A stretch of DNA of 64,000 nt from NCBI GenBank assembly GCA_033439685.1, contig JAUEDM010000006.1:2356001-2420000 (forward strand). Reading direction: 5' to 3'. Every line of letters begins with the position of its first letter. Positions within the stretch are counted from its first letter, which is position 1. This document shows positions 55,701-64,000 of the stretch, piece after piece. This DNA comes from Apodospora peruviana. Taxonomy: Eukaryota; Ascomycota; Sordariomycetes; Sordariales; Lasiosphaeriaceae. Made by a program: the position numbers and the translations under genes. The notes beneath the pieces are model-generated. The model was not told the DNA's origin. It saw only the letters and a program-made list of their open reading frames with translations, and did no database searches.

Positions 55701-56645
55701 AAAGAGGATGGGCTGACTCTCCTCAGTCCCCGGTATAAGTCGGCCATGGCTAGTATCCTGGCTTTCCTCTGTCTGGAATTCCTGCTCTTGCGAGTCTTCT
55801 TCATCTGCTCGTCTCCCTGGCGGTGGAGATGGCACAATGACCCTAACTGGCTTGAACCCTCTAGATTTCATGAAGTTGGTGTACTGCGCATTCTCGAGAA
55901 GATACGGATGCTGCTGGATAGGTTTCCTTGGGCGTAAGGAACGCTCTAAGCGAACAGCGGCCTGCCTTGACAACTCCTCTCCTTCCTCAATTGCCAACGT
56001 TTCGTAGTCATGGGCCTGCACTTGGCCGTTTATCAAGACCTCGAGGGTGTCCGAAGGGTTGGGAGACTTAGGTACCGGACATGAAGGCGAGGATCGAGGT
56101 CTGGGGGGCGTGAGCCGAATATATCCAGTCGCTATCTCGTCCTCCAAGGAGGAGAGATCACTACTGGAGGGGTGGTCCTCTAGGTGAGCTGCTGTCTGGA
56201 CATCATCCGTTTCATTAGCAGGAAGAAAAGACTCCCGATAAACTATCTGTGGTAGTGACGGTGACTGTAAGATGGGTTTGTTTTGTCCTGGTGCAAGCCG
56301 TGTCCTGGAGAGTGCCGGCGAGCTTGGAATATCCCAAATGTCGGCCTTCGTGGGCTCCTCTAATGATTTACTCAGTGTCGTGGCGTCTTTATCGGTGACG
56401 TGGTCTTCAAGGATGTATGGGAGGGAGTCCTTCTGCGACTCGGGACTGTCTAGCGGAGAGCTTGGAATATCCCAAATGTCGGTCTTTTTGGGCTCATGTG
56501 GTGATTTGCTCGCGATCGCAGCATCTTTATCAACGATCGGGTGTTCGAGGGTCTCTTGGAGGGGAGCCTCCTGCGAGTCGAGATTGTCAAGGCTTTCATC
56601 GTCGTCCGAATCTGGAACTTCTCCAAGTTCCCTCCAGTTCTTCAT
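49796..56645 (-). CDS. MMS22: MMS22/Mus7-family DNA damage response protein
   Basis: Two exons on the minus strand, 56645-51851 and 51795-49796 (55-nt intron, phase 1), give 2,264 residues. Without this intron the two halves look like separate genes; joining them gives ALNT|TQLQKIFTSLDYRSP in frame. The N-terminal ~1,000 residues are disordered, Ser/Pro/charge-rich, and contain a repeated DIWDIPSS motif (~55 and ~101) and a related NIWDLSSSP. From ~1,030 to the end the protein is helical and matches the Mus7/MMS22 domain (YGTQYTQHFEVFPFEQGTYFHERTVIGSG, FEVFSNFLGRF, WGWRRCTGIIGTIFDFFGSQNLAHL, FFWMARTTLGLP). In yeasts, Mms22/Mus7 works with the Rtt101-Mms1 cullin ligase in replication-fork repair and in handling newly made histone H3. 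Divergent from the small membrane-protein gene. Confidence 0.87.
53697..53727. repeat. 9-bp tandem repeat inside MMS22
   Basis: Three perfect GCTTTCGTT units plus a partial one; on the coding strand AACGAAAGC, giving (Asn-Glu-Ser)n in the disordered region just before the Mus7 domain. Confidence 0.9.
56320..56595 (-). repeat. 46-codon tandem duplication in MMS22
   Basis: The 25 bp at 56320-56344 are repeated identically at 56458-56482, 138 bp apart (46 codons). The flanking codons encode two related segments: (V)DKDA..SKS.(H/E)EP.K.DIWDIPSS. The unit is therefore a tandem duplication kept in frame, with the DIWDIPSS part identical and the linker diverged. Confidence 0.8.
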
Positions 56646-57062
56646 ATCGTCGAACTATCATGTCAGTAGGTCATTGCTGCATTGTGTTTTGGCTCAGACT
56701 TGTCGCTGTGCGGTTCTGTCCAGCAGGGTGCCAGTTAGGTAAGGTGGGCGTAAACACAGTGAAGGCATTGTTGCTTTGGACGCGTAAATTGCCTAGCGGG
56801 CCAGAGACGCGACTGAAGCTTCGAGGTGGGGCCAGCTGCCCAGCTATGGGCTCCGTATTGCCCAGATTTGCACTGTACAGTCTCCAAAAGCTCCGTTTGC
56901 CGTCACCTCCTGAGGAACAAACGGTACGAGGTCAAAGCTCCATGCATGAAAATGAATCCAGATGAAGCTTCAAAACGGACCAGCATGTGTTCACAACTTC
57001 ATATCCTCCACAGATTTAAGCCTCAGGAGTCGCCGGCACCCGCAACGAGGTGATCATCGGCC
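56646..57062. promoter_or_regulatory. Divergent intergenic region MMS22 / small membrane protein
   Basis: 417 bp with both promoters. Overlapping open frames are shadows of the MMS22 exon. Confidence 0.45.
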
Positions 57063-57419
57063 ATGAGCGGCCGAAAGTTCTTGACGCTCGGCTTGGTCGT
57101 TAGTCTGGGCATATTCAATGGTAAGTTTCCCGGTCTTGATTAAACTTCTCACGTGAAGAAAGTTGCCGTTTCGTTGACAGCTGCGGCAGGCTATTATGCG
57201 TTCGCACCCAGTATCCAGGAGGAAGTGGAACGGTCACAGAAGCAACTGAATATGGTGTGAGTGTCGAGAAGCTTCCAGGTTCCTATATGCAGGCCAAGTC
57301 TCACCGTCATGAGTTACAGTCAAACGAATCCAGTACAAAGCCAGGAGAGTGCAGTCCAGCCATCAGAAGCTCCTAGGACGGACAAGGTCGATGACACAAA
57401 ATCCAAGAAAGAAAGGTGA
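57063..57419 (+). CDS. Small single-pass membrane protein, unknown function
   Basis: Predicted here from splice signals; none of its exons is a long ORF. Exons 57063-57120, 57181-57256 and 57320-57419 (introns 60 and 63 nt, both GT-AG, donors GTAAGT and GTGAGT) join in frame to 77 residues. Residues ~5-27 are hydrophobic (KFLTLGLVVSLGIFN then AAAGYYAFAP across the splice site), followed by a helix with charge pattern (SIQEEVERSQKQLNMV) and a hydrophilic, Lys-rich tail ending TKSKKER. The topology is that of a small tail-out inner-membrane or ER protein; the stop-to-stop geometry (frame kept through two introns, no in-frame stops in exons) supports it being real. I do not recognise the family. 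It sits between MMS22 (divergent) and the COX subunit gene (same strand, 620 bp). Confidence 0.62.
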
Positions 57420-58039
57420 TATTTACTTTCGAGGATTATATACGCGACTGGGTTAAAGGATTCGTGGTCATTCGATGACTTAGAATCTGAAAAGACGTGT
57501 GAAAGCACATTGGTTCAGGGACTCTCACGAGGTCCAGGGAGATGTATCAGGTACCTAATCTGTATATATTGTATTGTATATCACTTTACATGTAAAATTA
57601 TTTCCTCTTTCTTCCATTGGCAGATTACAGTTTGCTTTTTAGACATTTAGACTTGGAAACTGCATCGAACCTTCCCATGAAATCGTTGTTTGCATCAGGC
57701 CGACTTCCAGCCTGTGATCCCTGAGCTCCAAGTCACTGAGTTGGTATCGGAATGGCCCGTAAGTGGACTGCACTGTGCTGTCGTGGGGTAAACGGAGCTC
57801 CCTTCCTGGGGGATAACGGAGCACGGACAGCCGGGAAGAAACGGCCCCATCAGACCACCAGAGAGGCATGGACCTCTCGCTTTCGGAAGCTGGCCCAAAA
57901 AAAAGCTCGTCCTTTCCATGACTTCACACCTCACCCACACAATATCGACACTGGAGCTCTAGGCCATCATCCGCGCGGGTAGCTCAATTGGACCCATCTC
58001 CCCTCCCACCACCGAGTCGTCGACGACCTCTTCCTCACC
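57420..58039. other. Intergenic region before COX subunit
   Basis: 620 bp with the 3' flank of the small gene and the COX promoter. A GGTAGCTCAATTGGAC word at ~57,978 resembles a tRNA A box but lacks the rest of a tRNA. Confidence 0.45.
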
Positions 58040-58883
58040 ATGCTTCGCACCCAGACTTCGGCTGCGCTGCGCAACGCCGTTGTGCGCGCCACCCAGCAGC
58101 ACTCGACAACAACCGTCGCCCTCGGCTGCCGCGCTGCCACCACCGCTGCCCCGACCCACGCTGCCACCGAGGCCCTGGCCCGCCCTGTCCACGCCATCTC
58201 CAACCCGACGCTAGCCAACATTGAGAAGAGATGGGAGGGTCTGCCGATGCAGGAGCAGGGTGACCTCTACATGGCTCTGCGGGATCGCGCGAAGGAGAAC
58301 TGGTCCGAGCTGACCCTCGCCGAGAAGAGGGCTGGTAAGTTTCGAGTGCCACCACCCACCCTTTCAGCAGATATATCAAGCTTCCACAACGTCTCTTTCA
58401 ACACGGGAGACGGGTTCTCGGAGTCCGGGGAAGCCAATTGAGTGGCGTGGAAGGCAAAAATCGATCCTGACGAGGGATGGATTGCAGTCATTATTGTGAC
58501 ACAAACGGAACAGATGACTGACCTCAATTACAACAGCCTACTGGATTGCCTTTGGTCCCCACGGTCCCCGGGCTCTTCCCCCTCCCGATGAGGGAAAGAA
58601 GGTCGCCCTGTACGTCCTGATGGGTATCGGCGCCAGCTTAGCTCTCTTCGCTACCGTGAGATCGTTCGCCAAGCCCGCGCCGTACACCATGACCAAGGAG
58701 TGGCAGGAGGCGACAAACGAGTACCTGAAGGTCCGTATAATCCTTCTTTCCTGCTGTCGATTCTCATCTTCTGTATCTGACCTCATCACAAAACAGGGCC
58801 AAAACTCCGACCCGTTGACCGGTCTCTCGTCGGAAGGTTACTCCGGCAAGGGCCACGTCCAGTCGCCTTCCGGCAAGCCCTAA
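58040..58883 (+). CDS. COX5: Cytochrome c oxidase subunit, COX4/COX5 family
   Basis: Three exons, 58040-58334, 58537-58730 and 58797-58883 (introns 202 and 66 nt), give 191 residues. The start is followed by a basic, Ala/Thr-rich presequence (MLRTQTSAALRNAVVRATQQ). The COX4-family core is present: NPTLANIEKRWEGLPMQEQGDLY, ENWSELTLAEKRA|AYWIAFGPHGPR and, after a linker, the single membrane segment VALYVLMGIGASLALFATVR, then PYTMTKEWQEATNEYLK and a polar C-terminus ending PSGKP. It corresponds to yeast Cox5a/b and mammalian COX4, a nuclear-encoded structural/regulatory subunit of complex IV. The first intron, longer than the rest of the window's introns, follows the AEKRA block; the second follows EYLK. 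Confidence 0.93.
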
Positions 58884-60940
58884 TTCACCTGCAAAGAGAG
58901 TTTCATTTGTTACTATAGAGATAAGCTCTTTTTCTTACATTACCTCATCGGGCGTCATTCCGTGTAACACGAACTTTAAGGGGGGGAGGAGGGAGCGAGG
59001 AGCATTGGAGATTGCGGAAATACTGGGAGGATGGTGATGGTGTAAATACTGTACAACGCTGGCAATGCGACGTCGTTTCTTTCGTCACTGCGCACGCTCA
59101 CACATTTATTTTTGGGCTGCCTGCCTCTGCGGATTTAACCTGTCCGGGCAAATCTACGTGAGATATTGCAAGGAGAAGACATTACGCTGGGTGTGCGATA
59201 CCATGTCGCGATATCCTAACGAGAACTACAATAACTCCTCATTCGAGTTTCTCGAGCATGGCGATGAACCAGCTCAGTGGTATTTGATGTCAGATGGTCA
59301 TGAAACCCAACACCGAACTACGTGGGGTACGTCCTGTCGGGATACGTACCGGCTTCTGACTAGTAGTTTGACTGTTAAATCAATTGCTCAAATACCAAAG
59401 TTTGGCTTCATTACTATTGGGCATACAGAATTCTATGGAAGATCCGGCACACAAAGAAGTCTGCCGGAATATTATACTAGCCAGCCGACGCATACATCTA
59501 GGTGCGAGGCTACCGCCCAGTTAATTGTGGTCTAGATGACTTAATTCAGCTACTGTATGAGCACGCCTACCATTAAGATACAATGATTTCCGCGCGTCCT
59601 TGGTAGAACTGATAGGTTTCCTAACAGTTGACTGGTTGCTAACCTCATTCTAGTTCCTCCTCTTTGCGACTTGGGTCCAAACTGGAGGGGATATTCAGGT
59701 TGAAGTCAAGACGAAAATAGATACCGGATGGAAATATCATGAGCAAGTTTTCTTACCTCAAATTAGATACTAATTCGTCTGTCTACCTACATAAATACAG
59801 CAAGCAGCTCTATCCAATTCCTGACTATTGTATTAATCGTTTCGTGCAGCATCGAGGCATGTAAGTCATCCACGAGCCAATAATTCCACGACTTACTTAG
59901 ACTTGGTACAATCGCCTCAAAATTACAGTGCTGCTTATAGTATAGTTTCAATCTCCATGGTGCATTCTGTTCTTAACTCTGGCAAAGCTGTCCGTAGCAG
60001 AAGGAGTGGGCATTTAGTTGAGCAGGTCCATAGTCCATACGGCTGCGAACGGGCAGAGGTAGGTTGGAATAATACCCAAATACGTATGTCGGTAGAGGTA
60101 TCTACCTTATTCGGCATACGATTACATGGGCAAGGTAGGCTTCCAAATGTACCATAGTGCTTGTTTGTCACGATAACCCATCTTGTATAACCGCCGTATG
60201 GTGTTAGGCCTAGAAGGTGTCCCTCAGTTACATAAGTCAAGACGATCGCAGCACACCTATAATGTGTAAAACATAGTTGCAAACGGACACTGCGTTCGGT
60301 AAGTGGGCATCGGACCAAGACACAACGAAACACAAGCAGCGCACACACGAAATGTGGGTATACGAACAAAAAGCATGACTTGCTTAGCTTTTCATGCGAT
60401 TAGTTCCCCAAGGGAAGATGTCGACCTAGGCACTCAGATAGATGCATGCAGATAGAACCTTGGTAGATGCACTTTACCCCAGAAGAGTGATGAGTGAGTC
60501 CTGAAACGCCGCCTTCTCCAGTCCAATATCATGAATTCCTTCCTTTTCTCCCCGAGATACCTAGGTCCAGGTATCATATAGTCTAGAACCAGAGTGAGAA
60601 AAATAGAACATGTATCGTCTTCACGCCTAGCCAGCCCTCTGATTTTCCCAACCGCCACCGCCGTCAGCGCCGAGCTCTTTGTATGAAGAAAGAGAAACAA
60701 TGTAAGAGAAAAACGCCTGCCACAAACAGCCGCCGACCCATGCATGAACCATTTATAAGTCTTGGAAATGCAAAAATATCAAGTCGTCAATCCCATGCGT
60801 GAGCATTGCAGACACGAGACACCCAAGTATAAAGAAGAGTGGGTGCCTCGTGTGTCTAAAACAAGGGGGGAAAAATCATTAGAAACCAAGTGGGTATCGA
60901 AAAGAAGTAATATGCAAGCAATCGCCAGTCGAAAATGCAG
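58884..60940. other. 2-kb gene-free stretch
   Basis: Contains the COX 3' region and the 3' flank of the RGS-downstream ORF. Several small open frames (for example 59065-59535, 156 codons) have no recognisable motif and a composition unlike the neighbouring genes; not called. A+T content rises at 59,540-59,900. No repeats or tRNA seen. Confidence 0.5.
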
Positions 60941-61783
60941 TCATGTCTCTCTCGGTCCCAAGCTGAACACGCGGTGGAGGAGGCTGCGCTTGGCCCCACC
61001 AACCCGCCGGAACTGAATTGTTGCCGGACAGCTCACCTCAAGCTTCCGGTCTAGCTCGGCTTCCCAGCCATAACGGTCCTCCCCTGGAGCAGTCACGATC
61101 GTGTCGTGAGAATAAATCATCGGTTCGAGACTGTCCGGTGTGCCATACGAACACTGCCCCATCGTGTCGCCAAAAGCCATGTTGAGATGATTGGAAAAGT
61201 CGGTCATGGATAGGCGCGGAGAGGAAAGCTCGGACACAGGCGTGATGTCCGCGGTATCGCTCGCCAGCGCCAACCCCTCGCCGCCCTTTTCCGAATCCGT
61301 CTCGAAAGCTTCATCCATTGTCATCGGGCTGGCGGGAGGGTCGGCCGGTGGTAGAGCCCGAGGCACTGGACGCTCAATCAGAGGCAAAACGCTTGAGTTG
61401 TTACTCCGCAAAGCATTGGCGCCCGAACTTCGTTTCCCTGCCTCCTCCAGGATGTGAATCGGAATTTTTAACGGTCGTAATGATGTCCTCCGGACTCTTG
61501 GATGTGAGAGTCGTCGATATACCGCACCTCGTCCTCGACACGGATATGGTGCGTAACCTTTTGCGGCCATGCCACCCTTATGGGCCCCGTCCCTGTTGGT
61601 CTGAGCCCCAACCCAGCCTGCGTTGCCATCATCGGAGAAAGGGTAACGCTGGCCAGGATGAGGCTCCTCCCACTCGCCCGACCTACGCACGGTCGGCGTC
61701 GTTTCGTCGACAGCAATGATATCTGTCGACGCCAGCGATGTTTGTTCGAGGGAGGTTGTGGAAGGGGTGTCGGGAATTGACAT
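60941..61783 (-). CDS. Hypothetical ORF downstream of and in frame with the RGS gene
   Basis: 280 codons, from an ATG 12 nt after the stop codon of the RGS ORF and in the same reading frame (TAG GGA TTA CAG GTC then ATG). No family recognised. The first ~85 residues are polar; a basic Arg-rich block follows (residues ~80-105, RGRGAVYRRLSHPRVRRTSLR), then a Pro-rich and acidic middle, and a C-terminus reading SMTDFSNHLNMAFGDTM ... YGWEAELDRKLEVSCPATIQFRRVGG and ending HRVFSLGPRET. The C-terminal half has the look of real protein, while the residues around the Arg-rich block might be intronic. Three readings are possible: 3' part of the RGS gene joined by an intron or by readthrough, a separate gene, or a dicistronic second ORF. 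I cannot decide. Confidence 0.42.
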   Translation of the reverse strand: MSIPDTPSTTSLEQTSLASTDIIAVDETTPTVRRSGEWEEPHPGQRYPFSDDGNAGWVGAQTNRDGAHKGGMAAKGYAPYPCRGRGAVYRRLSHPRVRRTSLRPLKIPIHILEEAGKRSSGANALRSNNSSVLPLIERPVPRALPPADPPASPMTMDEAFETDSEKGGEGLALASDTADITPVSELSSPRLSMTDFSNHLNMAFGDTMGQCSYGTPDSLEPMIYSHDTIVTAPGEDRYGWEAELDRKLEVSCPATIQFRRVGGAKRSLLHRVFSLGPRET

Positions 61784-61790
61784 GACCTGT

Positions 61791-61807
61791 AATCCCTATA
61801 AGGGATT
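61791..61807. repeat. Perfect inverted repeat around the RGS stop codon
   Basis: AATCCCT-TAT-AGGGATT on the coding (minus) strand: 7-bp arms, 3-nt loop. The TAG stop of the RGS ORF (61798-61796) begins in the loop and ends in the right arm. Confidence 0.8.
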
Positions 61808-62899
61808 GCTGCTACTATGGCTCGCTTCGCTCATAGGAACGTCAGGATCGACGCCGGCGGATGTGGCGCTGGTTGTGTGAGAGCGCTTATTCCGCCCTTT
61901 TCTGCTTAATCCGAGTTTTGCCCCCATCTTCTTCCAGCCATTATTGTGCGCACTGATGGCTCGGTGAAGACTACCTGGTGACGTACTAAACGCCCAGTCG
62001 GAGGTGGGCGGTGTTGTGGGTGGGGTCATGGGCTCGTTTGCTGGGGGAGATCCTGCGCTGCCGGTGTCATCTGACAGTCCGGCCTCACGTTCGACGGGCT
62101 CGCTAGATGATGAACCGGTGCGGTGCACTGGATCGCTCGACCACCCCATGCTAAGCAGGGGTAAGAAGCTGGTCTTCGGTGAGCGGTTCGGTTCATCGTT
62201 GGTAGACGAGGACGATGATGCCAAATCCTTTGGGGTCCGGAGTCGCGTTCGTCCCGATCTTGAGTCGCGGGACTCTTCTTCCATAGACTCGGACATGGGC
62301 GTGGCTACCGACTCGAGAAATGGTCCCAGCACCGAGTCATTCATCAGCTCATACACAATGGTGACTGCTTCATCAAGTTCTGATGGCTGCGGTGGCGTCG
62401 GGCTCGCCGGTAGTGAAAGTAATCGGTCACGAACATGCGCCGGTAAATTGACCTCTCGGGGGCCGTAGGGTAGAATATATGCACGCATCAGCTTCTGCCA
62501 CAATGAGCACACATGCTCATTGGCGTCCCCCATCCAGGATGATTGGTCCCGTAGGATATCGAAATGGGAAGCTTTGTAGCGCTCAGCGTCCATCGTGAAC
62601 TCTAGTGTTTCTAGGCAGTGGTTCTGTGACAGGAATGCCATAAACGCACTGAGGGTATATGGAGGAGGTGCGGTGTTTGTGAGGATCTCTCGCAGCGAAG
62701 GCGGCGACGTTGTGCCTGAAGTAGCTGTGGATGGAGGCACAATGGCCAAGCTTGTTGGCCTTGACGTCGCCATGACGAAGTCTCGGTCGTCGTCCTCGAA
62801 AACCGATGACGGCTTTGGCGACGATGCCCTGGTGGGGGGTGGGCTCGGGCTCGGGCTCAGGAAAGTCGGCGACTGTCGACGTAACCGCGCCCTGGGCAT
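61796..62899 (-). CDS. Regulator of G-protein signalling (RGS) domain protein
   Basis: From MPRARLRRQSPTF (62899) the protein has 367 residues. Residues ~68-198 form the RGS domain: SLREILTNTAPPPYTLSAFMAFLSQ, ETLEFTMDAERYK, then a helix set ending DEAVTIVYELMNDSVLGPFLESV; the fungal type with a long loop before the last helices. Residues 1-67 and the ~170-residue tail are Ser/Pro-rich; the tail contains an RKGRNKRS basic patch. Length and architecture resemble the Rgs2/RgsA class of fungal RGS proteins, which act as GTPase-activating proteins for heterotrimeric G-alpha subunits and so dampen cAMP signalling. The frame is open for 40 more codons upstream (to 63019), but these look like leader. 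The stop at 61796 is followed in frame by a further 280-codon ORF (separate entry). Confidence 0.82.
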   Translation of the reverse strand: MPRARLRRQSPTFLSPSPSPPPTRASSPKPSSVFEDDDRDFVMATSRPTSLAIVPPSTATSGTTSPPSLREILTNTAPPPYTLSAFMAFLSQNHCLETLEFTMDAERYKASHFDILRDQSSWMGDANEHVCSLWQKLMRAYILPYGPREVNLPAHVRDRLLSLPASPTPPQPSELDEAVTIVYELMNDSVLGPFLESVATPMSESMEEESRDSRSGRTRLRTPKDLASSSSSTNDEPNRSPKTSFLPLLSMGWSSDPVHRTGSSSSEPVEREAGLSDDTGSAGSPPANEPMTPPTTPPTSDWAFSTSPGSLHRAISAHNNGWKKMGAKLGLSRKGRNKRSHTTSATSAGVDPDVPMSEASHSSSNPL

Positions 62900-64000
62900 T
62901 CTCACTCCGGCCGATAAAATATAAGCACAGGATCGGCGGCAAAAGAGCCCGGGATGCGAAGTAGCAAACGGGGCGTCTCTGCAGTTGGAATTGCTCCAAT
63001 CGTCCTGTTTCCACTTCACTCCATACGTAAATGCCAGACAGCAGGTAGCGATTTATAAGACCGTGTTTGCTGCCCCAAATGCAAGGGTTCGTAGGGGGAA
63101 ATCTGATTCGTTTTCAACCTGTCGTCGCCCGGTTCCCGTTACAATGCAACTAGCCTTTGACTCCGTAGTCGGGCAAGTACTGGAGTGCAGACCAGCCAAT
63201 TACCACAGCAATTCGCACAAAGTGGGCGGGAAGCCGCAGTGAAGAGTGTAGGTTGTGGCCGCTTTGGACTCTAGACGCCGCGTCGTTGGGAAGTGTGTGT
63301 CAGGGTGCGGACGTCACCTAAGAATCTGCAAGTAGCCGTGAGTGGAGTAAGTGGCCACGAACGAGTCCACGAAGGAGAGTAATAATCGTGAGGCCAGCAA
63401 CCCGCAGTTTGGTGGGCAGATGCGTAGGCGTGTATAGAGAGTGCGGCAGCACAGCAGCACCCGGCCGACTTTGCTTCTCACGCAGTCGTCAGTTCGGAGG
63501 ATGAGATGAGAGGGCGGGTGCAGCTCAGTTGGTTACGTCCCAGCTCTGAAGCAGAGGCAGGGTACTAGGTGCAATGTCGCGCGCCGTGAGCCGTTTTGGG
63601 GCGTTGTCTGAGACTGATGTTCGGCGAGGACGGGAGACGGCAGGTCCAGAGACAACCAGCAAGAGGCAGTGCAATACAACACAACACCACAAAGCCAACG
63701 CGGTGAAGCCGACCACAAGGTACCCGCAAGTAGCTTTGCTTCTTCGATAGAGTTTCGGTGGACTGGAACACTAGTGATGGTGCAAGCGCAGTCCAGACTC
63801 CGGTATCATCAGCCAAGCAGAAGGTTGAGGTTCCAGAACAGCACGTTCCGAGGGAGACGCGGAGCCGGTGTTTCCAAGGCTGAGGTAGGCAGTCGTCGGG
63901 CAAGGGAGGCGGCGCGGGTATGGTGGAATTGACAACGAATGTCGGTCGCGAAATGGTTTAACTCAAGGAGGCGTATGTCAAGGTGCGGAGCGGTTCGGTG
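62900..64000. other. RGS upstream region to window edge
   Basis: About 1.1 kb, presumably promoter and leader of the RGS gene. No gene seen. A GCAGCTCAGTTGGTTA word near 63,520 resembles a tRNA D-arm, but no B box or T-arm follows. Confidence 0.45.

Noticed and set aside
57970..58000. A-box-like GGTAGCTCAATTGGAC word
   Set aside because: No matching B box or cloverleaf; lies in the COX leader.
59065..59535. 156-codon ORF in the gap after the COX subunit gene
   Set aside because: No recognisable motif and coding-unlike composition; treated as chance.
63515..63600. tRNA-like D-arm (GCAGCTCAGTTGGTTA) upstream of the RGS gene
   Set aside because: No B box or T-arm (GGTTCGANNCC type) within the next ~100 bp and no acceptor stem pairing found.

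Overview
This window is nuclear DNA of a filamentous ascomycete, most likely a Sordariomycete and plausibly of the Sordariales/Chaetomiaceae type. The evidence is short GT-AG introns (mostly 55-117 nt) with CTRAY-like branch points, monocistronic genes on both strands, a PRC2 subunit (SUZ12, absent from yeasts), a Zn2Cys6 regulator, a secreted plant-cell-wall esterase and protein sequences of Neurospora/Chaetomium character. The genus is an inference. I found no rRNA, convincing tRNA, transposon, CRISPR or viral sequence.

Layout, left to right: LIN1/CD2BP2-type U5 snRNP protein (-) divergent from UFD1 (+); a large F-box/LRR protein (+); a 4-kb gene-free stretch; SUZ12 (+, 3 exons); a 3-kb gene-free stretch with degenerate repeats; SF3b subunit 2 (-) divergent from a SLY41-like TPT transporter (+); ORC5 (-, 3 exons) divergent from a UPC2-like Zn2Cys6 factor (+); a CE1 acetylxylan-esterase-like secreted enzyme (-, 3 exons) with XlnR- and CreA-like sites upstream; mitochondrial ATP synthase beta (-, 11 exons); glycogen branching enzyme (-, 7 exons) divergent from mitochondrial ClpX (+); the CIA1 WD40 protein (+); 2-oxoglutarate dehydrogenase E1 (-) divergent from TFIIH subunit TFB1/p62 (+); a large mitochondrial AAA ATPase (-); a 2,264-residue MMS22/Mus7 protein (-) divergent from a 77-residue single-pass membrane protein (+, 3 exons, none of them visible as a long ORF); cytochrome c oxidase subunit (COX4 family, +, 3 exons); a 2-kb gap; and finally an RGS protein (-) followed in the same frame, 12 nt after its stop codon, by a 280-codon ORF.

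The genes are mostly unrelated housekeeping functions: splicing (LIN1, SF3b2), ubiquitin and genome maintenance (UFD1, F-box protein, ORC5, MMS22, TFB1), chromatin (SUZ12), and a notable share of mitochondrial or iron-sulphur functions (ATP2, ClpX, CIA1, KGD1, AAA ATPase, COX subunit). No biosynthetic cluster or defence island is visible. The most unusual local structure is the RGS/downstream-ORF junction, where the separating TAG lies inside a perfect 7-bp inverted repeat. Other points worth attention are a stop-free 3n intron in the SF3b2 gene, a PHD-like C-terminus on SUZ12 created by a small last exon, a degenerate first module in the AAA ATPase and a 46-codon duplication in MMS22.
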